Shown one piece after another: positions 49,787-58,237 of a stretch of 64,000 bases of DNA; position 1 is the stretch's first letter; every line of letters begins with the position of its first letter. The notes beneath the pieces were generated by a model that was given only the letters and a program-made list of their open reading frames with translations, was not told where the DNA came from and made no database searches. The translations under genes were made by a program, and so were the position numbers. The stretch is taken from assembly GCA_029255105.1 (NCBI GenBank), contig JAQWWH010000085.1:1-64000 (forward strand), given 5' to 3'. Source of the DNA: Flavimaricola sp. Lineage in GTDB: Bacteria; Pseudomonadota; Alphaproteobacteria; Rhodobacterales; Rhodobacteraceae.

Positions 49787-51564
49787 GCCAGATCCCGTTC
49801 GACGATGGCGAAGGGGGCAAGGGAAACGGTCGTTCCCCCAACCTCGAGCGATATCGCCTCGGCTGTGAGATTGGCGAGCCAGATGTTATCGGCGAGGGCC
49901 AAGGCGGCAACACGCTCAGGGTCGCTGGTCTGGCAGTGCCGCAAGGGCTGTCCGGCCAGTTGGGCAAGCCTGACAAGCAGATCGGCAAGCGGCGTGGACC
50001 TTTTCCCTGCCATCAGCCCACGCGGGCCGAACAGGGCAGAAGGCGTCCAGGACGCCACCCCGAACGGGGCGATAGCGGCGAGATAGCCAAGGGCAAAGGC
50101 CGCACCAAAGGCGGCGAAATGCCGTGGATCGGTCTCGGCCATGCAAAGGCGCTTGCCCTCTGGATTGGGCATGGTTCGCGAGCCGTAAGGGTTCTGCCGC
50201 ATCGGGATTGAGGACAGCCCCAGCCGCAGGGGCCGCCCTTCGACGATCGCTTCGGCGGATTGCAGGATCCAGGGCAAGGCCGTCAGCGTCTGCATCACCG
50301 ACCGGTCATCAGCGGCATGGACAATCGGGTTGGTCCCACAGGTCACGTAGTCAAGCGCCGCAACGGGGGGCCGTTTGCGATTGAGTTCGGTGAAATAAGA
50401 CAGCATCCCACCGCCCCGTTCAATCCAGGGGAAAGCCCGCGCTACGGCAGCATGCACCTCCTCCAAGGGCGGACAGGCGGGCCAGGTGCTGCCGGGCGGT
50501 GTCGATTGGCGGTCAACAGAGGGGCAGACAAGAATCGAAGCCAGGTTGAGGCCAGCCGCATTGATCTGCCGGGCCAGCCCCCCGAACTCGGCGTCCAGAT
50601 CGCCATCACAGCGGGCGGCGTATTCCAGATCGACGACCAGTCCCGTTGCCGCCTGAAGGGCTGCAAAGGCCGCCAGATCATCCTCGACCGGCCCCTCGGC
50701 TGCACCGGGATCAAGATGGGCCCAGATCCGGTTCGGGGCGAGGTGCTGCAAGGGTCCGGGCTCGTGCAGCGCCTGACGGGCTTCGGCAGCCGTCAGGACG
50801 AGGCTCAGCTCTGGCAGCTTCTTAAGGGAAATATCGCCCAATTCGACCGCCAGCGCAGTTTCGCCCTGACCCTCAGGTGTCCCCGAAAACGACAGGGCCA
50901 CCGCCTGCTCAATCCCCTGCCCGGCTGGCAGGACATAAGGCCAGGGCAGCGCCAAAGGGCGGACGTAGGTCTTGAAAGAGGCGTCGGACCAGTTGCGCTG
51001 ATCCTCCATCTCGAAGGTGTCGCCCTCAAACGCGCACCTGACGGTCAGGCCATTCTGATTATGGGTCAGCGACCTGATGTCCATGAAGGGTTGTTTGGGG
51101 TCGATGCGGGCCGGAAAGGCGCTGTCCTCTACCCGGCCGTCCGTATGCTCGACCCGGACCGGCAGGCCCGAGACCTGAACCGGATGCAGAACCGTAAAGC
51201 CGGCCCGGTTCGTTTCAAAATCCGCATCGGGCACCGCGACGCCGCGAAAGACAAGACTGGAGGGTGTTGCCTGCACCGACATGGCCGCCCGCAGAACCGG
51301 GCCGTTGCCATGGTAGATGGCCTGCCATTCGATTGTCAGGGCGGCTGCACTCTCAACGATGGTTTCGCCTTCGATGACGGGGGTCAGGGTGCCCCAATCC
51401 GCGTCGCGCACCGGAAAGGTGATGGCCCGGATCAGTTCGGTTCCGGCAAACCGGATGTCCGAAAGCCCCCCCTCCATCAAACAGAACGACAGTTGGCCCC
51501 GCCGGAAGGACCGCGCTTCGCCCGGCGGTTCGGTCGTTCCGAAAAGGGACAGAGCGTCTGTCAT
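49783..51564 (-). CDS. apnL: D-apionate lactonase-like protein
   Basis: A 593-residue protein without signal peptide and without a common hydrolase signature. It shows beta-rich sequence in the N-terminal third and a probable alpha/beta barrel in the second half (from about residue 230). Length and gene neighbourhood match ApnL, which opens the lactone formed when ApsD oxidises D-apiose, giving D-apionate. I recognise the family mainly from context, so the call is moderate. The start is the ATG at 51564, sharing one base with the apsD stop (TGATG); a GTG one codon upstream is possible. Confidence 0.68.
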   Translation of the reverse strand: MTDALSLFGTTEPPGEARSFRRGQLSFCLMEGGLSDIRFAGTELIRAITFPVRDADWGTLTPVIEGETIVESAAALTIEWQAIYHGNGPVLRAAMSVQATPSSLVFRGVAVPDADFETNRAGFTVLHPVQVSGLPVRVEHTDGRVEDSAFPARIDPKQPFMDIRSLTHNQNGLTVRCAFEGDTFEMEDQRNWSDASFKTYVRPLALPWPYVLPAGQGIEQAVALSFSGTPEGQGETALAVELGDISLKKLPELSLVLTAAEARQALHEPGPLQHLAPNRIWAHLDPGAAEGPVEDDLAAFAALQAATGLVVDLEYAARCDGDLDAEFGGLARQINAAGLNLASILVCPSVDRQSTPPGSTWPACPPLEEVHAAVARAFPWIERGGGMLSYFTELNRKRPPVAALDYVTCGTNPIVHAADDRSVMQTLTALPWILQSAEAIVEGRPLRLGLSSIPMRQNPYGSRTMPNPEGKRLCMAETDPRHFAAFGAAFALGYLAAIAPFGVASWTPSALFGPRGLMAGKRSTPLADLLVRLAQLAGQPLRHCQTSDPERVAALALADNIWLANLTAEAISLEVGGTTVSLAPFAIVERDLA

Positions 51565-52586
51565 CACAGAACGCTCAGATCAATCGTCGATCCCGTCTCG
51601 GCGGACAGATAGGCGGCCTCGACCAGCTTGAGCGTTTCAAAATTGTCCCGGCCCGAGGTTTCGACGTTTTGCCCCGACAGGACGCTGTCAACAAAGTGCT
51701 GTTCGATCAGCGCCACGCTTTCCTGAATGTTGTGCCAGGGACGTTCCGCCCATTCCAGAAGCGGCGGGGACACGTCGCGGCGAACCTCTCCTGCGCTATT
51801 CTGGATCAGCAACTGGTAGCCGGTATCAAGGCGCAGAAACCCGGTCGATCCATCAATCTCAAGCACCGTTTCGGGGAATGTGACCGGGCGGCGCGGGCTG
51901 GCGTAGGAACAGTCAACGACGCTGGTCATGCCAGAGTGATGGGTCAGCAGCATGGTGGCCACATCCTCGCCCGCGATCCGGGGATTGATCCGGGCGGTGG
52001 TGGCCGCGATCCGCTCGACATCTCCCATCAGCGCGCGGGCGACATCAAGAATATGGATGCCAAGGTCCTGAATGATGAACCGTGGATCCGTCGCCAGATA
52101 GGGTTGGTTGGCATAGACGTCATAGTCGGATCGAAAACTGGCGCGACAAAAGAAAGGTGTCCCGATAGCGCCGCCCCGGACCGCCTCGATGACGGCGCGG
52201 ACCGGGGACTGCCAGCGAAAGTTCTCGTGCACCATGAAGGTCTTGCCCGCCCTTTCGACCGCCGCGATCATGGCGCGGGCATCCTCAAGCGTGTCGGCAA
52301 GCGGTTTCTGGCAGATGACATGCAGGCCATTGGTGGCGGCAAGCTCCACCAGCGACCTGTGCGACGGGACGGTCGTGGCAATATCGACAAAGTCGAGGTC
52401 CTGTTCGGCCAGCATGCGGGCGGCATCGGAATAGAGGGCCGAGATGCCAAAGGCATCGCCGATGGCCGCCAGCCGCGCGGGATCACGGTCGCAGATGGCC
52501 ACGATGTCGGCCCCCTGCGCCATGTTCCAGCCATGCATGTGGTTCACGGCGAAAAAGCCGCAACCGATCAATCCGCCCTTCAGCAT
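51564..52586 (-). CDS. apsD: D-apiose dehydrogenase-like Gfo/Idh/MocA protein
   Basis: A 340-residue dehydrogenase with nucleotide loop GLIGCGFFAVNH at 5-16, catalytic lysine in CQKPLADT near 95 and the Asp/His motif DLGIHILD near 175. The family makes lactones from sugars with NAD+. Coupled to the ApnL gene and next to ApnO, it is assigned as ApsD, which oxidises D-apiose to D-apionolactone. It begins 12 bases after the apnO stop. A role in oxidising another branched or five-carbon sugar cannot be excluded. Confidence 0.78.
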   Translation of the reverse strand: MLKGGLIGCGFFAVNHMHGWNMAQGADIVAICDRDPARLAAIGDAFGISALYSDAARMLAEQDLDFVDIATTVPSHRSLVELAATNGLHVICQKPLADTLEDARAMIAAVERAGKTFMVHENFRWQSPVRAVIEAVRGGAIGTPFFCRASFRSDYDVYANQPYLATDPRFIIQDLGIHILDVARALMGDVERIAATTARINPRIAGEDVATMLLTHHSGMTSVVDCSYASPRRPVTFPETVLEIDGSTGFLRLDTGYQLLIQNSAGEVRRDVSPPLLEWAERPWHNIQESVALIEQHFVDSVLSGQNVETSGRDNFETLKLVEAAYLSAETGSTIDLSVL

Positions 52587-52598
52587 CGTGTCTGGTCC

Positions 52599-53426
52599 TT
52601 AGGTGATGCGCTGGATGCTTGCTGCGATCTCATCAGGTTCGAACACGCGTTTCCAGTCATCCCGCATCAGGACCGGTTTGCCGAACTTGATGGCAAGGTT
52701 GCAGGCGTCCGAAAACACGCCGTTGATATGGCCAAAGGTGACGGCGGCCAGAATGTTCATGTGACCCAGCAGGAAATCCCGCGCGGCCTCTTCCGGCACG
52801 CCCCGGCTGACAACCTCGTCCATCGCCTCCTTCATCACGGCAAGCAGCGACGCGACGACGGTTTCGGACAGCCCCGGCTCGAGCAGGGCCATCTGTTCGA
52901 CGGTCACGCGGTGCGATCGGACGACGGGGGCGTAGATTGCCTTGCCGACCTTCTCGCCAAGGTCATAGTGCTCTTCTGGCCCTTGCATCAGGGCGTTCAC
53001 GATCCCCTGCTTGGCCGCGATCCCGCCAAAGTGATCGTTGCGACCAGCCTCGGTGTCTTCGTCGTTGAAGATCGGGGGATGGCAAGGGTGGGTGACAAAG
53101 TAGGTGACATCGGCCCGTTCGGGCAGGTGCCCTGCAAAGGGGCCCGCCGCATCAAGGCAAATGACCATGGCGCCTGATTCCACCTTGTCGATAATGGCCG
53201 CGGCCACCGCCCGGATCGCCGTGTCGGGAACCGCCAGAAGGACCACTTCAGCCCCCTTCAAGGCATCTTCGGCCGAGACGCAGTCGACCCCGATCGCCTC
53301 TTTCAGACGGGCCTGCCCGGCTGGCGAAATCTCGACGTGGGCCACGTCGAAATCGGTTTCCGTCAGGTTGCGAGAGCAGCGCACGCCCATTTTGCCCCCG
53401 GCACCGAACACCGCTATTTTAGTCAT
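52599..53426 (-). CDS. apnO: D-apionate oxidoisomerase-like dehydrogenase
   Basis: A 275-residue NAD-dependent dehydrogenase with Rossmann loop GAGGKMGVRC near residue 9, a THPCHPPIFN segment near 112 and a helical C-terminal domain of the phosphogluconate-dehydrogenase-like type, ending with VFSDACNLAIKFGKPVL. In the known pathway ApnO oxidises D-apionate and shifts the carbon skeleton to 3-oxo-isoapionate, the substrate of OiaK. It is first in its operon; the start ATG has AGGAGCGACC upstream, and a strong palindrome lies 20-46 bases before it. The assignment rests on family plus neighbours. Confidence 0.78.
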   Translation of the reverse strand: MTKIAVFGAGGKMGVRCSRNLTETDFDVAHVEISPAGQARLKEAIGVDCVSAEDALKGAEVVLLAVPDTAIRAVAAAIIDKVESGAMVICLDAAGPFAGHLPERADVTYFVTHPCHPPIFNDEDTEAGRNDHFGGIAAKQGIVNALMQGPEEHYDLGEKVGKAIYAPVVRSHRVTVEQMALLEPGLSETVVASLLAVMKEAMDEVVSRGVPEEAARDFLLGHMNILAAVTFGHINGVFSDACNLAIKFGKPVLMRDDWKRVFEPDEIAASIQRIT

Positions 53427-53445
53427 CTTGGTCGCTCCTGGAATT

Positions 53446-53472
53446 CAACTGGTATGATGACATCATAAGTTG
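53446..53472. promoter_or_regulatory. Palindromic operator candidate upstream of apnO
   Basis: TATGATG-A-CATCATA at 53453-53467 is a perfect 15-bp palindrome around one central base, flanked by CAACT (53446-53450) and AGTTG (53468-53472). Short TGATGNCATCA-type palindromes are usual targets of FadR/FCD regulators, so the GntR protein encoded at 49070 is the likely binder. It sits directly in front of apnO, where it would overlap the promoter. Confidence 0.6.
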
Positions 53473-53499
53473 GCACAGAAAGTCAATTGACCCCGCATG

Positions 53500-55029
53500 T
53501 CAGACTGCAATGCCTCTCTTCCAAAGGCCTGCGATATGATCGCCAACCCTAAGCGCCTGGGCCGCCACGGTCAGCGCCGGGTTGAGCGCTGCGGAAGAGG
53601 GGAAGAAACCAGCATCCACGACATACAGGTTGGGGTGGTCATGCGCCCGGCAAAGCGGAGTGAGCGCCGACAGGCCCGGGTCTGTCCCCATCCGAACCGT
53701 CCCGCATTGATGCGAGGGCGCCTCGATCCCAAAACTGTGGCGCAGCACAAGGGGAAAGCCGATCTGTCGAAGCAGCGTTCGCACATGACGCACGAACCGG
53801 TCATGCCCCGCGGTGCCGCCGGGCCGGTAATCCACCTCTACCCCTCCATTCTCCATCAACCGCACCCGGCTGTCGCGGTTTGGCAGGTCCTCGGACATGG
53901 TGAGAAAGTCGACGCTGTGCCGCCCCAACCAATTCGCCGCCCATTTCGGTGCAACAGGATAGGCCGAGCGGATCATCGGCCCCCCGATATTGCCCAACAT
54001 CTGGATATTCCCCCGCGCCGACCCGTCCCCCGGTATCCCGCGGTAGAAGTCGTTGATGGACAAGGTCTTGGGAAACCGGGTGTTATTGGGGCGCAGAGGC
54101 CGGACCCCCATCAGCCCGGTCAGGTGATGGTTCATCAGATACCGCCCCACCACCCCGGACCGGTTGGCCAGCCCGTTCGGGTGCGTCTCGCTGGCAGATC
54201 GCAGCAGGATGAGGGCCGAGTTGATGGCCCCCGCACTCAGGACAAACAACGGGGCCTCGATCCGGATGACCTCACCACCACGCTGGATTTCCGCGGCAAC
54301 GATCCGCAGGCCGTCAGGGTCCGAGATCAGGCGCATGACCTGCGCCCCGGTCCATAGGGTAACATCGGGGTGGCGCAACAAGGGCCGCAGAATGCGGGTA
54401 TCGGCATCGCCCTTGGCATCAAAGCGGCAGGCAAAGGCATCACAGGTCCCACAGCGCTGACACCGCCCGCCCGGGCCATAATCGACGGCCGACGGCATAT
54501 GAAACGGCCGCAATCCCGCCCGGCCAAGCCTTTCGGCCATATCGGCGATCACCGGCTCGTGCGGGATCGGGGCATGGGCAAAGGGCGCGGCGCGTGGCGG
54601 TTCTGTCGGGTCCTGCCCCGCCTGCCCCCTGACGCCAAACAGCCGCTCGGCTGCGTCATAGTGGGCCTCAAGGTCGCTATAAGTGACCGGCCAAGCCGGT
54701 GAGGTCCCTTCGTCCGTCGACTGCTGAGCAAAGTCGTCCGAGCGAAAGCGGAACATGGCCGTGCCATAGAACTTGGTATGTCCGCCAACAAAGTAATACT
54801 GCCCCGGCCGATAGGCGCGACCGGTCGAATCCTGCCATTCGTCCTGCGTGCGATAGCGGTTCTGAAGGAAGACGGCGTCGGGATCGGCGTTTTGCGCCTC
54901 GCGCGGAAGGGCCTCGCCCCGCTCAAGGATCAGCACCTTCGCCCCGGTGCCGACAAGCCGGTGGGCGACCGAGGCCCCTCCGACGCCGGACCCGATGATC
55001 ACGACATCCGGCTTGATCGTTGTTGTCAT
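53500..55029 (-). CDS. GMC-family FAD-dependent oxidoreductase
   Basis: A 509-residue flavoprotein. The FAD-binding loop is VVIIGSGVGGASVAHRL near residue 10, followed by the second dinucleotide motif around VGGHTKFYGTAMFR. The C-terminal GMC signature has HQCGTVRMG with the active-site His and VDAGFFPSSAALNPALT. A cysteine group CQRCGTCDAFAC near 190 is typical of a subset of these enzymes. No signal peptide is evident. GMC enzymes oxidise alcohols and sugars to aldehydes, ketones or lactones. It ends 73 bases before apnO on the same strand, with the palindrome between them, so it may or may not belong to the apiose regulon. Confidence 0.88.
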   Translation of the reverse strand: MTTTIKPDVVIIGSGVGGASVAHRLVGTGAKVLILERGEALPREAQNADPDAVFLQNRYRTQDEWQDSTGRAYRPGQYYFVGGHTKFYGTAMFRFRSDDFAQQSTDEGTSPAWPVTYSDLEAHYDAAERLFGVRGQAGQDPTEPPRAAPFAHAPIPHEPVIADMAERLGRAGLRPFHMPSAVDYGPGGRCQRCGTCDAFACRFDAKGDADTRILRPLLRHPDVTLWTGAQVMRLISDPDGLRIVAAEIQRGGEVIRIEAPLFVLSAGAINSALILLRSASETHPNGLANRSGVVGRYLMNHHLTGLMGVRPLRPNNTRFPKTLSINDFYRGIPGDGSARGNIQMLGNIGGPMIRSAYPVAPKWAANWLGRHSVDFLTMSEDLPNRDSRVRLMENGGVEVDYRPGGTAGHDRFVRHVRTLLRQIGFPLVLRHSFGIEAPSHQCGTVRMGTDPGLSALTPLCRAHDHPNLYVVDAGFFPSSAALNPALTVAAQALRVGDHIAGLWKRGIAV

Positions 55030-55191
55030 GGCGACCCCTCATCCCTCGCCGGGATTGAGACTGATGTAACCGGCTTTCGCAATAGGGCCGTGGCACCATT
55101 GCCCGAAAACCAGGGCGCGCTTGCCATGGTCAGAGGATGGCCAAGCCGCTAGTATCTGGCCAGCCAATATTGCCAGTCCTGAAGGCCCCGA

Positions 55192-55809
55192 ATGACCCCG
55201 ATCCTCTATTCCTTTCGCCGCTGCCCCTACGCCATGCGAGCGCGACTGGCGCTGGCGGTGTCGGGCCAACTTGTCGAACTGCGCGAGGTGTCTTTGAAGG
55301 CCAAGCATCCGGCCTTTCTGGCCGCGTCGGCCAGTGGCACAGTGCCCTGCCTCGTCACGGAGGAGGCGACGTTGGACGAAAGCCTCGACATCATGATCTG
55401 GGCCTTGCAGAAGAACGACCCCGAAGGCTGGCTGACCATGCCGCAGGCGGGCCGGGACTGGATCAGCCGGGCGGATGGCCCGTTCAAGCAGGCGCTGGAC
55501 CGGACAAAATATGCGACCCGCTATGCTGACGCGGATCCGGCAGAAGAACGGGTAAAGGCGGCTGGCTTTCTGGCCGATCTGGAGGCTCAGCTGTCAGACT
55601 GGATCTTCGACAGGCCAACACTGGCGGACTTTGCCATCCTTCCCTTTGTCCGGCAGTTCGCCTTCATCGACAAGACGTGGTTCGACGCCCAGCCCTGGCC
55701 AAGGTTGCAGGCATGGCTGGAACGGTTCCTATCCTCGGACCAATTTGACCGGATCATGCCGAAATACCCGATCTGGGACGAGGCTGACGAGGCGATCCTG
55801 TTTCCCTGA
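55192..55809 (+). CDS. Glutathione S-transferase-like protein
   Basis: A 205-residue protein with an N-terminal thioredoxin-like domain (about 1-75) that includes the CxxxMRARLAL opening (RRCPYAMRARLAL) and the cis-proline in GTVPCLV near 56, and a C-terminal helical domain ending in PWPRLQAWLERFLSS. Such proteins conjugate or reduce with glutathione. It stands alone, divergent from the GMC gene across 162 bases. The ATG at 55192 has no strong ribosome binding site but gives the normal family N-terminus. Confidence 0.85.
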   Translation: MTPILYSFRRCPYAMRARLALAVSGQLVELREVSLKAKHPAFLAASASGTVPCLVTEEATLDESLDIMIWALQKNDPEGWLTMPQAGRDWISRADGPFKQALDRTKYATRYADADPAEERVKAAGFLADLEAQLSDWIFDRPTLADFAILPFVRQFAFIDKTWFDAQPWPRLQAWLERFLSSDQFDRIMPKYPIWDEADEAILFP

Positions 55810-55907
55810 CGACATCAGCCGGAAGGAAACGCGGCTGGGATCAGGCCAAATTGACGGACACATATAACTGGCCGAACATGCCAGATGGACGCCCGAAAGG
55901 AATATTG

Positions 55908-56261
55908 ATGGATCATTCGACCCCGAACCTGCCCTCTCGTGATTTCGATCTTACAAGGGACTTCTACGCCGGGATCGGCTTTGTCGAAGTGTTCCGCAAC
56001 CACGACTGGCTTATCCTGAACCGTGGGCAAATTGTTCTGGAGTTCTTTCCGCATCCCACCCTTGACCCGGCGCAAAGCTGGTTCAGTTGCTGCCTTCGGC
56101 TTGATGATGTGGATGGGTTCTTTTCGGAATGCAAAGCCGCTGGCATTCCTGAAACAACCACCGGCCACCCGCGCGTCCACGCGCCCTCGGCGACGCCTCA
56201 CGTCTATATGGGGGCGCTTTTGGACCCGGACGGGTCCTTGCTACGGTTTATCCGCAACTAG
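55908..56261 (+). CDS. VOC-family protein (glyoxalase/bleomycin-resistance-like)
   Basis: A 117-residue single-domain vicinal-oxygen-chelate protein with beta-alpha-beta-beta-beta repeats: NLPSRDFDLTRDFYAGIGF at the start and a closing GALLDPDGSLLRFIRN. The pattern resembles bleomycin-binding proteins, which trap the drug rather than degrade it, but many such proteins have other roles. The ATG at 55908 follows GAAAGGAA at 5 bases; a longer in-frame start at 55851 is less likely. Confidence 0.83.
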   Translation: MDHSTPNLPSRDFDLTRDFYAGIGFVEVFRNHDWLILNRGQIVLEFFPHPTLDPAQSWFSCCLRLDDVDGFFSECKAAGIPETTTGHPRVHAPSATPHVYMGALLDPDGSLLRFIRN

Positions 56262-56330
56262 CAGTGTCGGGTCTGTGCCAGCCTTGGGACAAATCGCGGT
56301 CAAGCGGACCAACGGTTGCGACGGCGCAAC

Positions 56331-57113
56331 TTAGGTCTCGCCAGCCGCCGCGCCTGTCACGCCATGCTCGGTCACCAATACGGATTGGGCCACGAGGTAG
56401 GCGGGCGTTTCCGTCTCCATGAAAGCCACGTCGCAGGCATCGCGCCCCACAGCCACAACGACCGCGGCATCGGCGCTGCACATGCCCGTGGCATCGACAA
56501 TCCGCCATGCCCCGTCCAGCCAGACCTCGGCTACCGCATGAAAGTCCGGCGGCTCAACCGCCGCCCCATAGACCGATGCGTAGCGGGCGGGAATCCCGGC
56601 TGCGCGGCACAGGGCACAGACCATATGGACAAAGTCCCGGCAGACCCCTTCGCGTGTGGCAAAGGTGTCCAGAACCGTCGTCGCTGCATTTGAACTGGCG
56701 GGAACGTAGCGCATTTCTTCGGCTACCCAATCGCGGATGGCGGCGACCTTGGCCCCGCCCGGAAACTCTCCAAACCGGCTTTCGACGAAGGACAGGAACA
56801 TGTCCGACTGGCAGTAGCGCGAGGGGCGCAGGTGGGTCACAGCCTCGCTTGGCAAGGCATGAAGAGGGGTCGGGGGAAGCGACTCAAGAGGCAGCGCCGT
56901 TCGGCTGACATTAACCTGGGCCCGATACCGCAGACGCATTGTGGGAACCGTAACACTGGCCCAAACCCGCTGCCCGACCCCGCATTCCGCACCGATCCGG
57001 TGCACAGTTGCATCCTCGACCTCGAGGGTATGGGTTAGGACGCGCTGCCCTTCGGTCTCGGCCGCCTCAAGGGTCAGCAGGACCATCGGATCGGTTCCGA
57101 GGGCATATTCCAT
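56331..57113 (-). CDS. Transglutaminase-like cysteine protease-fold protein
   Basis: A 260-residue protein with an N-terminal beta domain (about 1-110) and a transglutaminase core (about 125-220). The catalytic triad is visible: Cys in TREGVCRDF near 158, His in FHAVAEVWL near 195 and Asp in IVDATGM near 208. Bacterial relatives are probably peptidases and are often next to alpha-E or circularly permuted ATP-grasp genes, which are absent here. The start is uncertain, because the coding-like sequence continues about ten codons upstream of this ATG without a standard start codon. Confidence 0.82.
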   Translation of the reverse strand: MEYALGTDPMVLLTLEAAETEGQRVLTHTLEVEDATVHRIGAECGVGQRVWASVTVPTMRLRYRAQVNVSRTALPLESLPPTPLHALPSEAVTHLRPSRYCQSDMFLSFVESRFGEFPGGAKVAAIRDWVAEEMRYVPASSNAATTVLDTFATREGVCRDFVHMVCALCRAAGIPARYASVYGAAVEPPDFHAVAEVWLDGAWRIVDATGMCSADAAVVVAVGRDACDVAFMETETPAYLVAQSVLVTEHGVTGAAAGET

Positions 57114-57441
57114 GGTGACGTCAATATCGATGAGAATGGGATGTCCAATCGCCGTTTGCTTTGGGGTGAGGCGGGCGCATGGCTGCCCCAGTGTGCCGAC
57201 TGTCCTCTATCGACCTGTGAACAACGCTCTCGTCAAGGCCATGCTTTACAAAGGTGGAGAATTATAGCCGGCGCCCACGGGAATACCGATGAAGCCGCTG
57301 AGAAAGGCATGCGCCCGGCATGACAGGGTCACCTTCTACATGGTCGGGAATGCGTGGCCGGAGCCCCGGCGAAACAGGCGGTGGTCGCCCGGCCAGCTTG
57401 TTTCAGCGGGACGGATCTGGCTTGGGTTATTCTGGGTTTCT
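57114..57441. other. Intergenic stretch before the transglutaminase-like gene
   Basis: This 328-base gap contains a possible minus-strand promoter, TTGACG (57231-57236 on the plus strand as CGTCAA) and TCGATA (57208-57213) with 17-18 bases between, giving a leader of about 95 bases to the transglutaminase-like gene. The rest looks non-coding; short open frames there have no family resemblance. Confidence 0.35.
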
Positions 57442-58170
57442 TCACTTTTGATAGACAGAAACATGCATCTTGCTCGATGCATCGAAGGGCCGACGGTCCC
57501 AGCCTCCCCAGCGGTCCCGCAAGGATAGGCCGGCAAGGCGGGCCATCAGGTCCATTTCGCTGGGCCAAGCATAGCGCATGGGCAGCGGCACCATCCGAAC
57601 CCCGTCCTGGGTGATGCGGATGCGCTGAAACTCAAGCAGCTGACGCACCGGGTCGTGCAGCGCCGCCTCAAGCCAGACCTTGGTCATATCAAGCCGCTTG
57701 GTCTGAACCCTCTGGCCATCGGCAAAACCGCTATGATCAGGCACGAAGGTCTCGACGAGGAAGGTGCCCCCTTCGGTCAGCCGCTGGGCGACATTGGCAC
57801 AGCAGCGCACCTGCGCCTCCTGACTGAGCAGGTTGAAGAAGGTGTTGAAGACCAGAAAGACATGATCGAACGGCCCGTCGATGGCCACGTCGGCAAAGTC
57901 TCCAATGACCACCTCAATGGCTTGCCCCCCCGGCTTTGCGCGCAGCTTTTCGACCATTAGTGGCGAGCCTTCGATGCCCGAAACATCATGGCCAAGCGCA
58001 ACAAGGGGCAGCGCCATCCGCCCAGTGCCGATTGCCAGCTCCAGAATGCGGCCATGCCCGGCCAGCTCCGAGATAAGAGCCACGGACTCGGCCGTCGTTC
58101 CGGGGTCATGCAGGGCGTCGTAATCCTCCGCATTCAGTGTGCCAAAGGTGGTCTCGTCAAAGCCTTCCAT
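57442..58170 (-). CDS. SAM-dependent methyltransferase (class I)
   Basis: A 242-residue methyltransferase of the Methyltransf_25 type. The SAM-binding loop is ILELAIGTGRMALPL near residue 43, the acidic loop VSGIEGSPLMVE near 65, then VIGDFADV near 92 and FLVFNTFFNLLSQ near 107. The substrate is unknown. The ATG at 58170 is preceded by GGAGGGGATC; an open frame extending to 58278 would add 36 unconserved residues. Confidence 0.82.
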   Translation of the reverse strand: MEGFDETTFGTLNAEDYDALHDPGTTAESVALISELAGHGRILELAIGTGRMALPLVALGHDVSGIEGSPLMVEKLRAKPGGQAIEVVIGDFADVAIDGPFDHVFLVFNTFFNLLSQEAQVRCCANVAQRLTEGGTFLVETFVPDHSGFADGQRVQTKRLDMTKVWLEAALHDPVRQLLEFQRIRITQDGVRMVPLPMRYAWPSEMDLMARLAGLSLRDRWGGWDRRPFDASSKMHVSVYQK

Positions 58171-58237
58171 GATCCCCTCCGCTCCTCCGGCAAAGATTAG
58201 CGGACGGATATCACGTTGGCGAGGGCGGCGCCGGGTC

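Noticed and set aside
57289-57528. Small plus-strand open frame of 79 codons
   Set aside because: It overlaps the end of the methyltransferase gene on the other strand, lacks a ribosome binding site and resembles no family.
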